Positions 16,545 through 27,007 of a stretch of DNA of 64,000 bases are shown piece after piece. Below the pieces are notes generated by a model. It had not been told where the DNA came from. It saw nothing but the letters and a program-made list of their open reading frames with translations, and searched no databases. The DNA is from Methanoplanus limicola DSM 2279. Its GTDB lineage: Archaea; Halobacteriota; Methanomicrobia; Methanomicrobiales; Methanomicrobiaceae. The position numbers and the translations under genes were made by a program. The stretch lies in the NCBI RefSeq assembly GCF_000243255.1, contig NZ_CM001436.1:2588635-2652634 (forward strand), written 5' to 3'. The stretch's first letter is position 1, and every line of letters starts with the position of its first letter.

Positions 16545-17444
16545 ATGAAAAATACAGAGAACCTTGCTGCAGTTTCGGAGAGTATTGTATATTATATAAT
16601 CAGTCTGCCGGAGAATGCATTGTCAGGCGATCTCTTTTCTGTGGTAATTCTGCTGATACTGCTGTATGCCATTGCCCTCCTGATAATCAGGGTTTCGGCA
16701 GTAATGATAAGATCAATCAAAACGATTGTCATTCTGATCATAATTGCGATATCCCTGTACCTCTTTATTAATGATTTCATCTTCAGACTGATCAGCGAAG
16801 GGCTTTCGGCTGACAATATAGTATTCGGTATGACAGGTCTTATTGCCGGATTTATATCCATCCTTTTAGCATGGCATACAGCAAGGGTTTCAGTCAGAAA
16901 ATACAGGGAGCATAAAGCTGAGAAGATATATAAAGAAGAGATCTCCCGTATTCAGAGAAAAAGAATGGAATATAATAAAATAGAGACAGAACCTGAAAAT
17001 ATCCCGGAAAACAGACATCCTCAACCCGAAGAGGTTGCACAGGCAGCAGATGCAATGCCTGAACATGCCACCAATATATTTACAGAATTTTCCAGGGACA
17101 ACCCGATAGGGACGGTTATTCTCTACCTCATAGTAGCGGAATTCGGAATCTTCTCATCCAAAACAATCTCAGCTGCAACACCTGAAACCGGCCTTGTATT
17201 TTTCATAATATTCATGGCGCTCGCCTTTGTCTTCATAAAGTACACATATAAATGTTATATGACCGGGCTTAAACACCTCGCAGCAGCCTTCGTAATAGGC
17301 TTTCTACTCTCGGTAGTTCTCGGTCATTTCTGGGGTGCAATACCTCTTAAAGATCTCTTATCCGTAAACTACTTTTCATCTGACGCCCTTGTAGCCCTCA
17401 TAACCGGACTGTCACTCAGCCTCTTTATGAGCAGCAAAGGATGA
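16545..17444 (+). CDS. Membrane protein of unknown function
   Basis: 299 residues: three hydrophobic helices in the first 125 residues, a charged cytoplasmic middle (about 125-185, KYREHKAEKIYKEEISRIQRKR) and three or four helices at the C-terminus. No known motif recognised. A good AGGAGA site (16532-16537) precedes ATG 16545 by 7 nt. It begins 25 bp behind the repeated element; the element therefore separates it from its original promoter or supplies one. Confidence 0.75.
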   Translation: MKNTENLAAVSESIVYYIISLPENALSGDLFSVVILLILLYAIALLIIRVSAVMIRSIKTIVILIIIAISLYLFINDFIFRLISEGLSADNIVFGMTGLIAGFISILLAWHTARVSVRKYREHKAEKIYKEEISRIQRKRMEYNKIETEPENIPENRHPQPEEVAQAADAMPEHATNIFTEFSRDNPIGTVILYLIVAEFGIFSSKTISAATPETGLVFFIIFMALAFVFIKYTYKCYMTGLKHLAAAFVIGFLLSVVLGHFWGAIPLKDLLSVNYFSSDALVALITGLSLSLFMSSKG

Positions 17445-17612
17445 AATAACGGGAATTTTTCGATATTTCAGGAAGAATAAGAGTGTATCCGGAAAAATCC
17501 TGAAAAAAAGAGGCAGAATTTTTATTAATTCACCCATATGCCGGCAAATCTGCCTGCACAGAGATAGCAGATGAAAACATCATGATACCAGATACAGATG
17601 TTTTATGAGATA

Positions 17613-18302
17613 TTATCTACTCACGTTCTCCATTAGACTTCCCGCAGGACAGGATAGTTCACATATCCGGCAATGGATGACAGGAGTTCCGTTCAGAGAT
17701 GACTCTGCTTTATCTGAGTCTGTTCTCTTCAGACATCTTTTCCGGCTGTAGATTCCGTCCGGAAATGCACCCACAGGACATTCATTAATGCAGAGACCTC
17801 CGCATGTGTCGCAGGGCGTGGAAATTTCCCGGACTTTTGGGGCTTCTGGTTCAAGATCTGTCCATAACGCCCGGAAACGAATGTGAGGCCCATATCCCGG
17901 AACCAGTACAAGATTGTTCTTCCCAAACACACCAAGCCCTGCAAGGACAGCAGCATCCTTGAGATAGATACCACCATCATATATCTGATAGGGGATTACT
18001 TTTGAAGTTCTTCCATGTTCATCAGAAAGCCAGGCTGAAATTTTCCGGCATATACTTACCAGTTGTCGATCTCCGGGTGTACCCTTTCCTTTTTCCCAAA
18101 AATCCATCTCAGGGTTATCCGGATCATGGAAAAGTCCTGTCACGATAAAAGACCCTTCTCTGGAAGAAAATCCCTTTTCATCGTCTGCAAGTTCTGAAGG
18201 GCAGCCTATAAGCATGTACGCAGGAAGAAATCCCACAGAATCTGCACCATATTCAGTAGCCTTCCTGCATGCTGTATCAACAATCTCTCCATCAGTAGTC
18301 AT
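17613..18302 (-). CDS. 4Fe-4S double-cluster protein of the epoxyqueuosine-reductase (QueG) type, short form
   Basis: 229 residues. The region YQIYDGGIYLKDAAVLAGLGVFGKNNLVLVPGYGPHIRFRALWTD (a DUF1730-like stretch shared with QueG) is followed by two cluster motifs: CDTCGGLCINECP, and RCLKR plus HCRICELSCP. The HEAT-repeat tail of true QueG is missing, so it is more likely one of the reductase-like proteins of corrinoid or other systems common in methanogens. Function remains open. It is monocistronic and divergent from the PAPS-reductase-like gene. Confidence 0.8.
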   Translation of the reverse strand: MTTDGEIVDTACRKATEYGADSVGFLPAYMLIGCPSELADDEKGFSSREGSFIVTGLFHDPDNPEMDFWEKGKGTPGDRQLVSICRKISAWLSDEHGRTSKVIPYQIYDGGIYLKDAAVLAGLGVFGKNNLVLVPGYGPHIRFRALWTDLEPEAPKVREISTPCDTCGGLCINECPVGAFPDGIYSRKRCLKRTDSDKAESSLNGTPVIHCRICELSCPAGSLMENVSR

Positions 18303-18548
18303 ACAATCTGAGATTTATATATCCGGTACCAGAAAATATTATTGGAAGATTACAGACACTAACAGATCCGGCAGACAGTTCAGACATCAGCCGGACAGCT
18401 ATAATAACAAACAGATAAAAGAGACTAAACAGACAAATTCAGGATAGAATCAGTTAAAATTACTCTTCCGCAATTTCAGGAGAGAAAAGAAATCCGGTTC
18501 ACAGCCGCAAACACTACCCTTATCCACCAAAAAAACCCAGTTATTAAT

Positions 18549-20075
18549 GTGAAACGTGAGCCATCTGCCAAAAATAACCTAAACTGGTGCAATAACTGCA
18601 ATATTCCCCTGATTGGGAAGACATGTTCATGCGGCAGTGAACCAAAAAATATACCTCTGCTACGCCCATATGAAGTCAGACCAGCCCTTTCAGCAGATTA
18701 TAAACTGATTAAAACCCTAATAGAGGAGAAATTCGGAGAGGTGCCTTTATCACAGGTAATTCTCCTCAATAAAACCGGAGGAGCTGACCGTAACGATCTA
18801 ATTATCATGAACGGGGAGAGACTTGGCTGGCTTATCTTTGACCCGGTAAAACGTGAACACAGATTTGATATAGCTGTAGAAGCGCTGCCTTTCATCTTCA
18901 GCCATGCCACCAAAGGAATAATTGACATATATACGGATACCGATTACTCCAAAGAGCATGGCAGAATTGGTGGAAAGAAGCTAAAACTAAATTCTCCGGT
19001 TGAAAACGGCACATACATAGTAAAATATAAGGCAAAGGCCGGGACAGGAATTGTAAAAGACGGCAGCATAAAGGTTAAAGAGCTTATACAGGTGTTGCCA
19101 CAGGAAGTCCCTGATCCTGACTGGGATGAAGTAATACAGAAGAATAAATATCACCTCAAAAACCTTGAACGATCGGCTGTCAGAAGCATAAAACAGCATA
19201 TCAATGACCGTCCGACTGCAAACGTCTCCTTCTCCGGAGGCAAGGACAGCACAGTAGTCCTCCATCTCGGTCAGAAAGCCGGCATAAAAAAAGCTTTTTT
19301 TATAGATACAGGACTTGAATTTCCGGAGACAATAGAGTTCGTGGAATCAAAGGACCTGGACATAATCAGGAAAGACGGTGATTTTCGGCAGAAGACAGAG
19401 ATGGAAGGCCCTCCGTCAAAGGACAGCAGATGGTGCTGTAAGCTGCTGAAGTTAATTCCCCTTAACGGATATCTCTCTGAGACTGGGCCTTGTGTTACAG
19501 TTCAGGGCAACCGCTGGTATGAATCGTGGAACAGGGCAGACCTTGAAGAATCAATTGAAAATCCGGGAAATCCACTTCAGCTCAATATTTCACCGATTCG
19601 CAGCTGGAGAGCTTTTGAGGTATTTCTTTATATATGGTGGCAGAACCTCGAAATTAATCCATTATATGAAAAAGGCCTTGAGAGGATTGGCTGCTATCTC
19701 TGTCCGGCCATGCTTGAGAGCGAGTATGAAGTGGTGCGCAATCTGCACCCGGAACTAACAGAAAACTGGGATAAATTTCTCAGCCAGTGGGCGGAGAAGA
19801 ACGAATTTCCGGAAGAATACTTAAAATGGGGTCTCTGGAGATGGAAGTCACTGCCGCCAAAGATGAGGGAGATATGCAGGGATAACGGTATTCCCATAAA
19901 CTATGACAACTCGCCGGATACAGAACCTGCGGATAACCGTGTAAAAACCAGAGAGACAAAACTCAGAAGGACACACGAACCGTCACGCAATTTAATGCCT
20001 GCCGGAAAGAAGAAAAATACTGACAAATCCTCCGCAGGCAAAAAAGAGAATACCAAAAGAAAAAACATCAGATAA
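18549..20075 (+). CDS. Phosphoadenosine phosphosulfate reductase-family protein (PP-loop ATPase with zinc ribbon and PUA-like region)
   Basis: 508 residues. N-terminal zinc ribbon (CNNCNIPLIGKTCSCG, residues 14-29), a PUA-like middle (about 60-185), then a PP-loop domain with SFSGGKDSTVVLHLG near residue 229 and the RWCCKLLKL, GCYLCPAM cysteines that in this group may hold an iron-sulfur cluster. Archaeal homologues are annotated as PAPS reductase but their true substrate is unproven; tRNA thiolation or sulfur assimilation are the usual ideas. The basic tail (about 465-508, Lys-rich) looks unstructured. GTG at 18549 is the only start in range and has no clear ribosome site. Confidence 0.85.
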   Translation: MKREPSAKNNLNWCNNCNIPLIGKTCSCGSEPKNIPLLRPYEVRPALSADYKLIKTLIEEKFGEVPLSQVILLNKTGGADRNDLIIMNGERLGWLIFDPVKREHRFDIAVEALPFIFSHATKGIIDIYTDTDYSKEHGRIGGKKLKLNSPVENGTYIVKYKAKAGTGIVKDGSIKVKELIQVLPQEVPDPDWDEVIQKNKYHLKNLERSAVRSIKQHINDRPTANVSFSGGKDSTVVLHLGQKAGIKKAFFIDTGLEFPETIEFVESKDLDIIRKDGDFRQKTEMEGPPSKDSRWCCKLLKLIPLNGYLSETGPCVTVQGNRWYESWNRADLEESIENPGNPLQLNISPIRSWRAFEVFLYIWWQNLEINPLYEKGLERIGCYLCPAMLESEYEVVRNLHPELTENWDKFLSQWAEKNEFPEEYLKWGLWRWKSLPPKMREICRDNGIPINYDNSPDTEPADNRVKTRETKLRRTHEPSRNLMPAGKKKNTDKSSAGKKENTKRKNIR

Positions 20076-20196
20076 AATATGGATTTTTGATATGACCACG
20101 GAGAGATAAGCAGGAATTTATCCATTCTCCGGAGATGTCATAAATAACGTCTTAATTTTACTTTTTTTTGAAAATCTTAATTATCCGTCTGAAAAA

Positions 20197-21627
20197 TCAG
20201 GCAGATTCTGAATTGATCCTCTCCTCGACACGGGTAAGCAATCTGAGATAGACCATTGCCCAGACGAGAGCCACAACTCCGCCAAGCATATCACCCGCAA
20301 CAACTCCCCACCAGACCCCTTCCTGTCCCATGCCAAGATAATATGTAAATATCCAGGCAATCACTGCGATAAAGGCCAGATTTCTGAGGAAATTCAGGAA
20401 CAGCGAAGTCATACCCTTCCCGACACCCTGAAACATAGAGCAGGTCATCATTCCGGGCGGGACAAATATGTAGAAGAAGCACATCACCTGCAAAAAGGCG
20501 ATCATGCCGGGTGCTATATGGGCGCTCTCCGGAGAATATGTGAAGAGGAGGGTAATCTGCGGTGCAAAAATCCATGTGAGCAGGCTTGTTGCCAGGGCAA
20601 TAATAAATCCAAGCTTTAAACTGTAAATATAAGCAATACGGAGTTTTCCAGGCAGTCTTGCACCGTAAGCCGCCCCTGCAACCGCAACGAGAGATGTTCC
20701 AATTGCAATCTGCGGGATTATCGCAAACATAACAACTCTCCATCCGGTGGTGTATATCGCAACCGCATCTGTGCCCGAGACGGAGACAAGTATGCCGTTT
20801 AATGTTATGACAAGCAGGGACATCAGGAAAAACTCTGTGCTTGCCGGAATTCCGACTCCGAGGATGTCTTTAATTACCGCTGATTTAAGGCGGAAATTTT
20901 TAAATGAGACGGTAACATATGTATCCTTCTTAATCCAGATCCAGTAAAAGAGGATTACCGTTACAAACATAATAGAAATTACGGTTGCGAGAGCAGCACC
21001 GGCGACACCGAGATCCAGATAGTAGATCAGAACCGGGTCAAGGACCATATTAATGACGGATGACACTGCCATTGCATACATTGTCCTCTTTGTATCCCCT
21101 TCTGCACGGAGCATCCCATAGACGATGTTTGTAAAGAGGACAAATACAGTTCCGGAGAAGATTACAAGTCCATAATCGGCAGCAAGTCCTGCAACGTCCC
21201 CTGCACCGAGGAGCAGTGATATGGCAGTAATATTCGGGACAATTGCGGCGGTCAGAACTACTGAAATTATAAGCATTATCAGGATCGAGTGTGATGCCAC
21301 AAGGTCTGCACCCGCCTTATCCTTTGCACCGATTCTCCTTGATATTGCAGATGTCGCACCTGCCCCTATCCCGTTGCCAAACCCGATCAGGACCATAAAG
21401 AGGGGCGTCATAAAACCAACAGCAGCAAGGGCATCGCTTCCAAGCCCTGCAACCCAGAAGGCATCTACAATATTATAGATTGTCATCAGGAGCATTGCGA
21501 TGAACATAGGGCCGGCAAGTTTTCTTATCGCCGATTTCGGATCTCCGGTAAGGACAGATACCCCTTTTGTAGCATTATTATAACTGTCAGATTTTTCTGA
21601 GAGTGAAGGTGATGGTTGTGATGTCAT
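20197..21627 (-). CDS. MATE-family multidrug/cation efflux protein
   Basis: 476 residues with 12 hydrophobic helices in two similar halves; PKSAIRKLAGPMFIAMLLMTIYNIVDAFWVAGLG is the typical first helix pair of DinF/NorM-type transporters, and GNGIGAGATSAISRRIGAKDKAGAD is the family motif after helix 2. It exports drugs or organic cations against Na+ or H+. I set the start at ATG 21627 because GAGGAG lies 9 nt upstream; an ATG at 21645 would place that site inside the gene. Monocistronic. Confidence 0.9.
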   Translation of the reverse strand: MTSQPSPSLSEKSDSYNNATKGVSVLTGDPKSAIRKLAGPMFIAMLLMTIYNIVDAFWVAGLGSDALAAVGFMTPLFMVLIGFGNGIGAGATSAISRRIGAKDKAGADLVASHSILIMLIISVVLTAAIVPNITAISLLLGAGDVAGLAADYGLVIFSGTVFVLFTNIVYGMLRAEGDTKRTMYAMAVSSVINMVLDPVLIYYLDLGVAGAALATVISIMFVTVILFYWIWIKKDTYVTVSFKNFRLKSAVIKDILGVGIPASTEFFLMSLLVITLNGILVSVSGTDAVAIYTTGWRVVMFAIIPQIAIGTSLVAVAGAAYGARLPGKLRIAYIYSLKLGFIIALATSLLTWIFAPQITLLFTYSPESAHIAPGMIAFLQVMCFFYIFVPPGMMTCSMFQGVGKGMTSLFLNFLRNLAFIAVIAWIFTYYLGMGQEGVWWGVVAGDMLGGVVALVWAMVYLRLLTRVEERINSESA

Positions 21628-21934
21628 ATTGATATAGCTCCTCATGAAATGTACTGAAATTCTGGATAAAATCCATTTAAATTAATAATTATTCTAATTT
21701 CAACTGAATATCTGCGGCATAACAAAAAAGTTCTGCCGGAGACTGTGAAATTAATAATAAGAGTGATTAATCACCCGGATTAAAAATTCCTGTACATAAT
21801 ATGTTTTAAAAGAGATATATATATTGTACAACCGGAAATTGATCATGCTGTCTGTTTCTGCCCCTGAAATTACAGCAGTCAAAAAATGACAGCACACAGA
21901 AATTCTCCGGAGAAGAAGAACCATACATCACATT

Positions 21935-22345
21935 TCAGTCTTTAACCAGATTTCTGCCATCCTCAAGGGCATCTTTTAAGTTTTTAACCTCTTCTCTCTC
22001 CTCCATGCCGAGCATCTCAAATATGCTGTCGATGAAGTGTATAATCTCATCTGCGGCTGAGGTTAGCTGATCAATCAGTTCCTGGAGTGCGCCGAGTGTC
22101 CCAACCGGATTTTCACTCAGGTCAAGAGGTTTTACCTCCGGGGAATATAGCTTTGAAGTATTGATCTCAGAGTCTGTTAAGATAGTGTCCGGTTCTGTTG
22201 GGTCTGAAAGCCCCCCGGGTATAAATTCACCTGAAATTCCGGGAATGAAATCCAGACTTCCTGCATATGCAGAACCTGTAAGTGCAGTCCCCACTACAAA
22301 CAGAAGTATAGTCCACCTGTGCATCATCATAAATAATTGGGTCAT
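21935..22345 (-). CDS. Small secreted protein of unknown function
   Basis: 136 residues. N-terminal signal peptide (RWTILLFVVGTALTGSAYAGS, cleavage probably after AYA), then a Pro/Thr-rich part and two amphipathic helices at the C-terminus (ALQELIDQLTSAADEIIHFIDSIFEMLG, EVKNLKDALEDGRNLV) that may form a coiled coil. Several ATG codons are clustered at the start (residues 1, 6-8), so the exact start is uncertain. No family recognised. Confidence 0.65.
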   Translation of the reverse strand: MTQLFMMMHRWTILLFVVGTALTGSAYAGSLDFIPGISGEFIPGGLSDPTEPDTILTDSEINTSKLYSPEVKPLDLSENPVGTLGALQELIDQLTSAADEIIHFIDSIFEMLGMEEREEVKNLKDALEDGRNLVKD

Positions 22346-22856
22346 ATGGGCACTTATTATTTTGCAGGACGGTTAAGAGATGAAGATGTGCAGAGATGAA
22401 ATGATTATTAGTATTTATAATTATTTATCATGATAAAATCAGAAAACAGATTAACAGACTGCCAGATACTGAATCCTGAAATAATAATATATATACATTT
22501 CCGGTGAAAAAAATTTCACCAGAGAATTATTTATTGATTAAAAGTTAAATTATAACTCCAGACATTATTGGACAATCAAAATCCATAAAGCCCAAAATAA
22601 TTATTATTTTCGGAAAAATAGTCCGTATAGATAAATATTTAACATTATTTATCATTACAGATCTTTTTTAACAAAAAGCATTAACCAGCGCCATAAATTA
22701 AATATATCTACTAAGACTCAAAAGAGAAATACGAAATTTAATATACAGTAAAATTATAACAATTTGTAAGACAAAAAAGTAATCCATGAATGTATGTCAT
22801 ATATGATGTGCATATGATCAAATAAAAACAGAGAATTAAAAAAACCAGGTAATTTC
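22346..22856. other. 511-nt non-coding stretch before the first chemoreceptor gene
   Basis: Very AT-rich, with no supportable gene on either strand. It holds the promoter-like element at 22733-22752. Otherwise I see only scattered A- and T-runs. Confidence 0.6.
22733..22752 (+). promoter_or_regulatory. Promoter-like element shared by two chemoreceptor genes
   Basis: GAAATTTAATATACAGTAAAA-like sequence, about 115 nt before the ATG of the first receptor gene. An almost identical stretch (AAATTTAATATACAG plus A-rich) is found at 26890-26909, about 110 nt before the second receptor gene. The TTTAATATA core fits an archaeal TATA box with an A-rich BRE. Confidence 0.45.
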
Positions 22857-25800
22857 ATGCAGACCAAATCAGATATTGAGATACAGAAGGATATGCTGCT
22901 AAATTTCGTTGCAGGCCTTGCAGACGGAAAATTAACAGAGAAGATAACAGATGAATATTCAGGCGAAACGAAAACAGTTGCCGATGAAATAAACAGGACA
23001 ATAGATATTGTTCATGGAATTCTTCATGAGACGGACAGGCTGACAGAATCTGCAATGGCCGGAGAACTCGACGTAAGAGGAGATTCAGACAGATTTCCGG
23101 GGGAATGGGGAAGTATAATTGAAGGGATAAACAACTCCCTTGACGCTTCAACAGGACCGCTTCTCCTCGCTGCTGAGCATATTGAGAGAATCAGCAGGGG
23201 AGATATTCCTAAGAGGATTACAAAGGAATACAACGGGGATTTCAATGAGATTAAAAACAACCTGAATCTCTGCATAGATTCACTCAACAACTGCACATCC
23301 GACATCCATATAATGATAGATGCAGCCTACAGGGGAGAGATCGATACAAAAGTGGACTCTTCCAGGCATAACGGAGTCTATGCCGAGATGATAGAGGGCT
23401 TTAACGAGAGCTTTGCAGAGATGTCAAGGATCATGCACATCTCCGGGGCGTTCATTGAGAGCATAAGCCACGGAAAGGAATTCCCAAAGATTGAGAAGGA
23501 TACAAGCGGTTATTACCTCATAATGAGGGATAATATTAATCACTGTATTGATACCCTTGAGAGGCTTACTTCTGAGACGGAGGCACTGATTGACGCCTCA
23601 GTAAACGGAAGGCTTGACGTAAGGGGAGATACATCCGGACTTGAAGGGAACTGGCACAATATCCTGAATGGCATGAACCGGACTATGGATGCAATCGTTG
23701 AACCGTTCGTTCTGGCGTCTGAATATATCGAGAGGATAAGCAGGGGAGATATTCCGGAGAAGATAAGGGCACAGTACAAAGGTGACTACAACGAGTTAAA
23801 CAACAACTTAAACCTCTGCATTGATGCCTTAAACCACTGCATCTCCGACATAGGCATTATGAACAAAGCTGCATTCAAAGGTGACCTTGACAGGAGGATT
23901 GACACTTCTGAGCATATGGGCAAATACGGAGAGATGATCGACGGATTCAACCAGACCTTTGAGGAGATGGCAAGGATAATCAAAGTCTGCATTAATTTCA
24001 TGGACAATATCAGCCACGGAGCTGTACCGCAGAAGATCACAAAGGAGACATGGGGATATTACCTTGATGTCAAAAACAATGTAAACCGGAGCGTTGATGT
24101 CCTTGAAAAACTGGGTTCTGAGACTGAAACACTCATAGATGCAGCTGTAAACGGAAGGCTTGACGTACGTGCCAATACTTCAGGACTTGAAGGTGCATGG
24201 TACACAACCTTAAACGGAATGAACAGGACTATGGACGCAGTCACTGAGCCGTTTGTACTGGCAGCAGAATATATTGAGAGAATAAGCAGGGGAGATATTC
24301 CGGAGAAGATAAGGGCACAGTACAAAGGTGACTACAACGAGATCAACAACAATTTAAATCTCTGTATTGATGCCTTAAATGCCTGCATAAAAGATGTCGG
24401 GATGATGAACGAGGCCGCCATAAAAGGTGACCTTGACAGAAGAATAGACGTATCAAGGCATAAAGGTGACTTTGCAAAGATTGGCGGCGGCTTAAACGAT
24501 ACATTCGGCGAGATGGCAAGGATTATGAAGATAACCGGAAATTTCATCGAAGGGGTATCATATGGGAAGCAGCTTGACAAAATAACGGCTGAAACATCCG
24601 GATATTATCTTGCAATGAAGAACAATATCAATCACAGTATTGATGTTCTGGTAAATCTTGTCGCCGAGGTAAATAAGCTGACAGAGGCCGCAACGTCCGG
24701 AGATCTTAATGTAAGAAGCAACATTTCAGAGTTTGACGGTGCATGGGCGGTAATTGTCGGCGGAATCAATGACACCATTGAAGCCTTTGCAGTGCCGGCA
24801 AATGAGGGTATAAGAGTCCTTGACGAGTACTCCAACAATAATTATACAGCACGCTTCAATGAAAGAATCAGAGTTGCCGGACGTTTTGAGAATTTCAGGA
24901 ATTCAATAGATAATGTTGGAATTCAGTTCTCAACCGTTGTAAAGGATACAAACAAAGTCGTCCTTGAAGTCAATGCAAACTCAAACGAAGTCTCAAAGGG
25001 CACAAATGAGATTATGAGGGCTTCGGAAGGGGTTGCAACAACCAGCCAGGAGACTGCCCGGCAGACAAAAGAGCTTCTTGAAAATATTGTCGAGATAAAC
25101 CGGCAGATTGCCGACCTTTCAGCATCAAACGAGGAGATTGCCAGCACATCACAGGAGATCCTCGGCAGTGCAGACAATATGGTAAAGATTGGCATGGATG
25201 CCCAGAAGTCAGGCGATGAATCCAAAGTCAAGATGGCAAGGGTTGAGGAGATTGGAAAGAAGAATGTTGACGAGATAAACGCACTCACCGAGCAGATCAA
25301 GGAGGTCAGCAATGTCGTTAAGCTGATAAACGACATTACAGGACAGATAAACCTCCTCGCACTCAATGCCGCCATTGAAGCCGCACGTGCAGGTGAGCAC
25401 GGTCGCGGATTTGCTGTTGTCGCCGGAGAGGTCAAGAACCTCGCAGCAGAGGCAAGGGCTGCAACGGACAACATAGAAAAGGTTGTATCAACTGTGCAGA
25501 CCGGAGCAGGGAATACGTCAAAGGCAATAAATACGGCAAATGTGGAGATACTTGACAGTGTAACGAGCGTGAACGAAACCCTTGAAGGTCTCTATACCAT
25601 AATTAACAGTGCAAAGCAGGTAAGCTCAGACATCGGCGAGGTCACAAAGGCAATTGAGGACCAGGCAAATATCGCCAACAATGTCGTATCTGCGGCAGAC
25701 AAGGGCACACAGATGACAAAGAACGTCCAGGTGCAGGCAGAGGAACTTGCTGCACTGGCGGAGGAATCGAGCGCATCAATAGAGGAGATCGGCAGTGCAA

Positions 25801-25862
25801 TCCATGAAGTGACTGATCTCACAGACCGGCTTAAGACCGACATGGAGATATTCAGAGTATAG
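22857..25862 (+). CDS. Soluble methyl-accepting chemotaxis protein with poly-HAMP array (MCP1)
   Basis: 1001 residues with no membrane segment. Residues about 1-650 consist of alternating units of roughly 45 residues. One type reads like [32 protein letters not shown] (near 111, 204, 294, 384, 478, 568); the other like [27 protein letters not shown]. Each corresponds to a HAMP-like AS1-connector-AS2 unit, so about a dozen are stacked. The C-terminal about 330 residues are the signalling coiled coil, with the hairpin tip [20 protein letters not shown] near 840. It should be a cytoplasmic receptor that binds CheW/CheA; the input may be conformational or protein-borne. The gene is followed 10 nt later by its own cheW. 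AGGTAA precedes ATG 22857. Confidence 0.92.
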   Translation: MQTKSDIEIQKDMLLNFVAGLADGKLTEKITDEYSGETKTVADEINRTIDIVHGILHETDRLTESAMAGELDVRGDSDRFPGEWGSIIEGINNSLDASTGPLLLAAEHIERISRGDIPKRITKEYNGDFNEIKNNLNLCIDSLNNCTSDIHIMIDAAYRGEIDTKVDSSRHNGVYAEMIEGFNESFAEMSRIMHISGAFIESISHGKEFPKIEKDTSGYYLIMRDNINHCIDTLERLTSETEALIDASVNGRLDVRGDTSGLEGNWHNILNGMNRTMDAIVEPFVLASEYIERISRGDIPEKIRAQYKGDYNELNNNLNLCIDALNHCISDIGIMNKAAFKGDLDRRIDTSEHMGKYGEMIDGFNQTFEEMARIIKVCINFMDNISHGAVPQKITKETWGYYLDVKNNVNRSVDVLEKLGSETETLIDAAVNGRLDVRANTSGLEGAWYTTLNGMNRTMDAVTEPFVLAAEYIERISRGDIPEKIRAQYKGDYNEINNNLNLCIDALNACIKDVGMMNEAAIKGDLDRRIDVSRHKGDFAKIGGGLNDTFGEMARIMKITGNFIEGVSYGKQLDKITAETSGYYLAMKNNINHSIDVLVNLVAEVNKLTEAATSGDLNVRSNISEFDGAWAVIVGGINDTIEAFAVPANEGIRVLDEYSNNNYTARFNERIRVAGRFENFRNSIDNVGIQFSTVVKDTNKVVLEVNANSNEVSKGTNEIMRASEGVATTSQETARQTKELLENIVEINRQIADLSASNEEIASTSQEILGSADNMVKIGMDAQKSGDESKVKMARVEEIGKKNVDEINALTEQIKEVSNVVKLINDITGQINLLALNAAIEAARAGEHGRGFAVVAGEVKNLAAEARAATDNIEKVVSTVQTGAGNTSKAINTANVEILDSVTSVNETLEGLYTIINSAKQVSSDIGEVTKAIEDQANIANNVVSAADKGTQMTKNVQVQAEELAALAEESSASIEEIGSAIHEVTDLTDRLKTDMEIFRV

Positions 25863-26322
25863 GGGCATCAAATGACAATAACCGATGTCGTCCAGTTTCA
25901 GATTGGAGATACATTATACGCACTTGACATTCACCTCGCAAGGGAGATTGTAGAGATGATGCCGATAACACCTGTGCCAAGGGCACCGGATTACATCGCC
26001 GGTATAATAAACCTGAGAGGTGAGATTACAAATATCTTAAATCTCAACACTCTTCTCGGACTTGAAAATGAACTGAGCCGGGGTGAGAAGAAGATCATTG
26101 TCCTCGTCCCGGATGCAGCAGGAGGCTCAAATGTCGGAATAATTGTTGATAATGTACACAGTGTGCTTCAGGTCTCGGAAGACAGAATAGAGAAGATTGA
26201 CAATTCAATATCCAGCGAGGCATATGTGAGAGGGGTAATCAAAACCGGAAATGCGTCAGATAATGATGAAAATCTTGTCATCTGGATTGACATCGCCAAA
26301 ATTCTTGAAGATACATTAGTTG
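24737..26322 (+). repeat. 1.6-kb near-identical direct repeat, copy 1 (MCP tip plus cheW)
   Basis: From the end of the HAMP array of MCP1 to the last codons of its cheW, this segment matches 28369-29954 at nearly every base (offset 3632 bp; only scattered, mostly synonymous differences). Sequences upstream within the receptor genes and downstream of the cheW stops diverge. Confidence 0.9.
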
Positions 26323-26330
26323 AGCAGTAA
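25872..26330 (+). CDS. cheW: CheW adaptor 1
   Basis: 152-residue CheW-domain protein: DVVQFQIGDTLYALDIHLAREIVEMMPITPVPRAPDYIAGIINLRGEITNILNLN is the full two-barrel signature beginning, and NLVIWIDIAKIL the C-terminal strand. It couples the receptor encoded 10 nt upstream to a CheA kinase encoded elsewhere. Start ATG 25872 with GGGGCATCAA upstream. Almost identical to CheW 2. A terminator-like hairpin follows the stop. Confidence 0.95.
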   Translation: MTITDVVQFQIGDTLYALDIHLAREIVEMMPITPVPRAPDYIAGIINLRGEITNILNLNTLLGLENELSRGEKKIIVLVPDAAGGSNVGIIVDNVHSVLQVSEDRIEKIDNSISSEAYVRGVIKTGNASDNDENLVIWIDIAKILEDTLVEQ

Positions 26331-26351
26331 CACTTCAGACGAAGTGTTTTA
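26330..26351 (+). terminator. Hairpin plus T-run after cheW 1
   Basis: ACACTTC (26330-26336) and GAAGTGT (26341-26347) form a 7-bp stem with a 4-nt loop, followed by TTTT. It ends the MCP1-cheW unit. Confidence 0.55.
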
Positions 26352-27007
26352 TCACATCCCTTTCCGGAAATTCAGCATCGGAAAGTTCCGGTAAATAAAA
26401 TAACTTTTTTCTGAGCCATTAACCGCGAGTAATTATTTTCACCTGAAGGTCCGGCGCACAAAATATACAATAATAATGATCAGAACCCTGCTTTTTTTTA
26501 ACATACAGGGCCTGGACAATACCAATAATTCCTGATCATAATCAAAGGATTTTTTTTCTGTAAGACTCCAGAACAGATTTTGAAATATCATTCTGACGAG
26601 GAAATCAGGCATTTTTTGTGAGAAACATGAATAATTATTGACTGAAAAGATAGATTCAGAAACACACACATTTAAACATATTTATTCGGGGAGAAAATAA
26701 GAGGGTAGATGAACACCCGGAAAATAAGGCTGAATATCTGTACCATCCCTGAGCACAGAAGAGATAAGACACTGGAAAAATACTTAACATAAAGAGATAA
26801 TTCCCAAAATAAAAGCCAAAATGTTACTTTTTTCATCAGAAAAACTCCTTATATTCACCATACAGAATACCGGGAAACAAACGTAAGGCAAATTTAATAT
26901 ACAGAAAAACCATACAAAATACCATACCATTGTGAATTGCATTAAAGTTGTGCAATTGCGGGGTGCATAAAACCATAGTAATATTTCAAATCAGAGAGGG
27001 CTAAAAC
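26352..27007. other. Non-coding stretch between the first two receptor units
   Basis: About 650 nt without a supportable gene. An open frame of 76 codons on the minus strand has no family likeness and low-complexity composition, so I leave it out. The promoter-like element at 26889-26909 is the only signal I can name. Confidence 0.5.
26889..26909 (+). promoter_or_regulatory. Promoter-like element before MCP2
   Basis: CAAATTTAATATACAGAAAAA, nearly the same as the element before MCP1 at the same distance (about 110 nt) from the start codon. Confidence 0.45.

Noticed and set aside
26439-26669. 76-codon minus-strand frame in the gap between receptor units 1 and 2
   Set aside because: No start signal, no similarity to the other intergenic regions and no protein-like pattern.
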